Source: Thiobacillus sp. UBA2487 (GTDB lineage Bacteria > Pseudomonadota > Gammaproteobacteria > Burkholderiales > Sulfuriferulaceae). Taken from it: 5,300 nucleotides of DNA. A model generated the notes under the pieces. The model saw only the letters and a program-made list of their open reading frames with translations, had not been told where the DNA came from and did not search any database. Positions 5,265 through 5,300 of the stretch are shown here, one piece after another. The translations under genes and the position numbers were made by a program. Location: assembly GCA_002341815.1 (NCBI GenBank), contig DDOT01000142.1, positions 226 through 5,525 on the forward strand. The letters run 5' to 3'. The first letter of the stretch is position 1, and every line of letters starts with the position of its first letter.

Positions 5265-5300
5265 TGACTTGCATTCCATGACTTGCATTCCATGACTTGC
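5265..5300. repeat. 14-bp tandem repeat upstream of ubiC
   Basis: The unit TGACTTGCATTCCA occurs at 5265-5278 and 5279-5292, and its first eight bases begin a third copy at 5293-5300, where the window ends. The two full copies are identical. The array starts about 57 bases upstream of the ubiC ATG, directly behind a possible -10 element. The total copy number cannot be seen. It may be a short variable-number repeat or repeated regulator sites; it does not resemble CRISPR, because there are no spacers. Confidence 0.85.

Noticed and set aside
5265..5300. CRISPR array or attachment site
   Set aside because: Units are 14 bp and directly adjacent with no spacers, and no cas, integrase or tRNA gene is in view.

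Overview
All genes in this window lie on the minus strand, so transcription runs from base 5300 towards base 1. There are eight protein-coding genes, in the order ubiC, ubiA, an Rrf2-family regulator, a SCO1/SenC gene, then ccoN, ccoO, ccoQ and the start of ccoP, which runs off the left edge. The content points to an aerobic or microaerobic proteobacterium that makes ubiquinone and respires through a cbb3-type cytochrome c oxidase. A gammaproteobacterium is most likely from the look of UbiC, UbiA and CcoN. That placement is inference, and I cannot name a genus. Base composition looks even, close to half G+C, with no sign of a recent insertion, mobile element, RNA gene or CRISPR array.

Right block (about 5208 to 2781): four genes packed end to end with overlapping or abutting start and stop codons. 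UbiC makes 4-hydroxybenzoate from chorismate and UbiA prenylates it, the first two committed steps of ubiquinone synthesis. The regulator keeps three Cys and one His placed as in the Fe-S sensor IscR. The SCO-like lipoprotein carries the CxxxC and His copper ligands expected of a copper chaperone for heme-copper oxidases. Upstream of ubiC a 14-bp tandem repeat runs out of the window.

Middle (2780 to 2580): a 201-bp AT-rich gap holding the likely cco promoter. It has an extended -10 element (TGG followed by a perfect TATAAT), a strong Shine-Dalgarno before a GTG start, and an unusual number of dyads and repeats. These include an 11-bp sequence present twice in opposite orientation and two adjoining GCGG...CCGC dyads over the -35 and spacer region. 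I see no complete FNR/ANR box.

Left block (2579 to 1): ccoNOQ and partial ccoP, the structural genes of cbb3 oxidase, with all heme and copper ligands visible in CcoN and CcoO.

Taken together, the window couples quinone supply, copper delivery, a probable Fe-S/redox/NO-sensing regulator and the high-affinity terminal oxidase. Each part is a known family. I find no clearly undescribed enzyme system. The most interesting open point is whether the Rrf2 regulator controls the cco promoter through the repeated elements in the gap.
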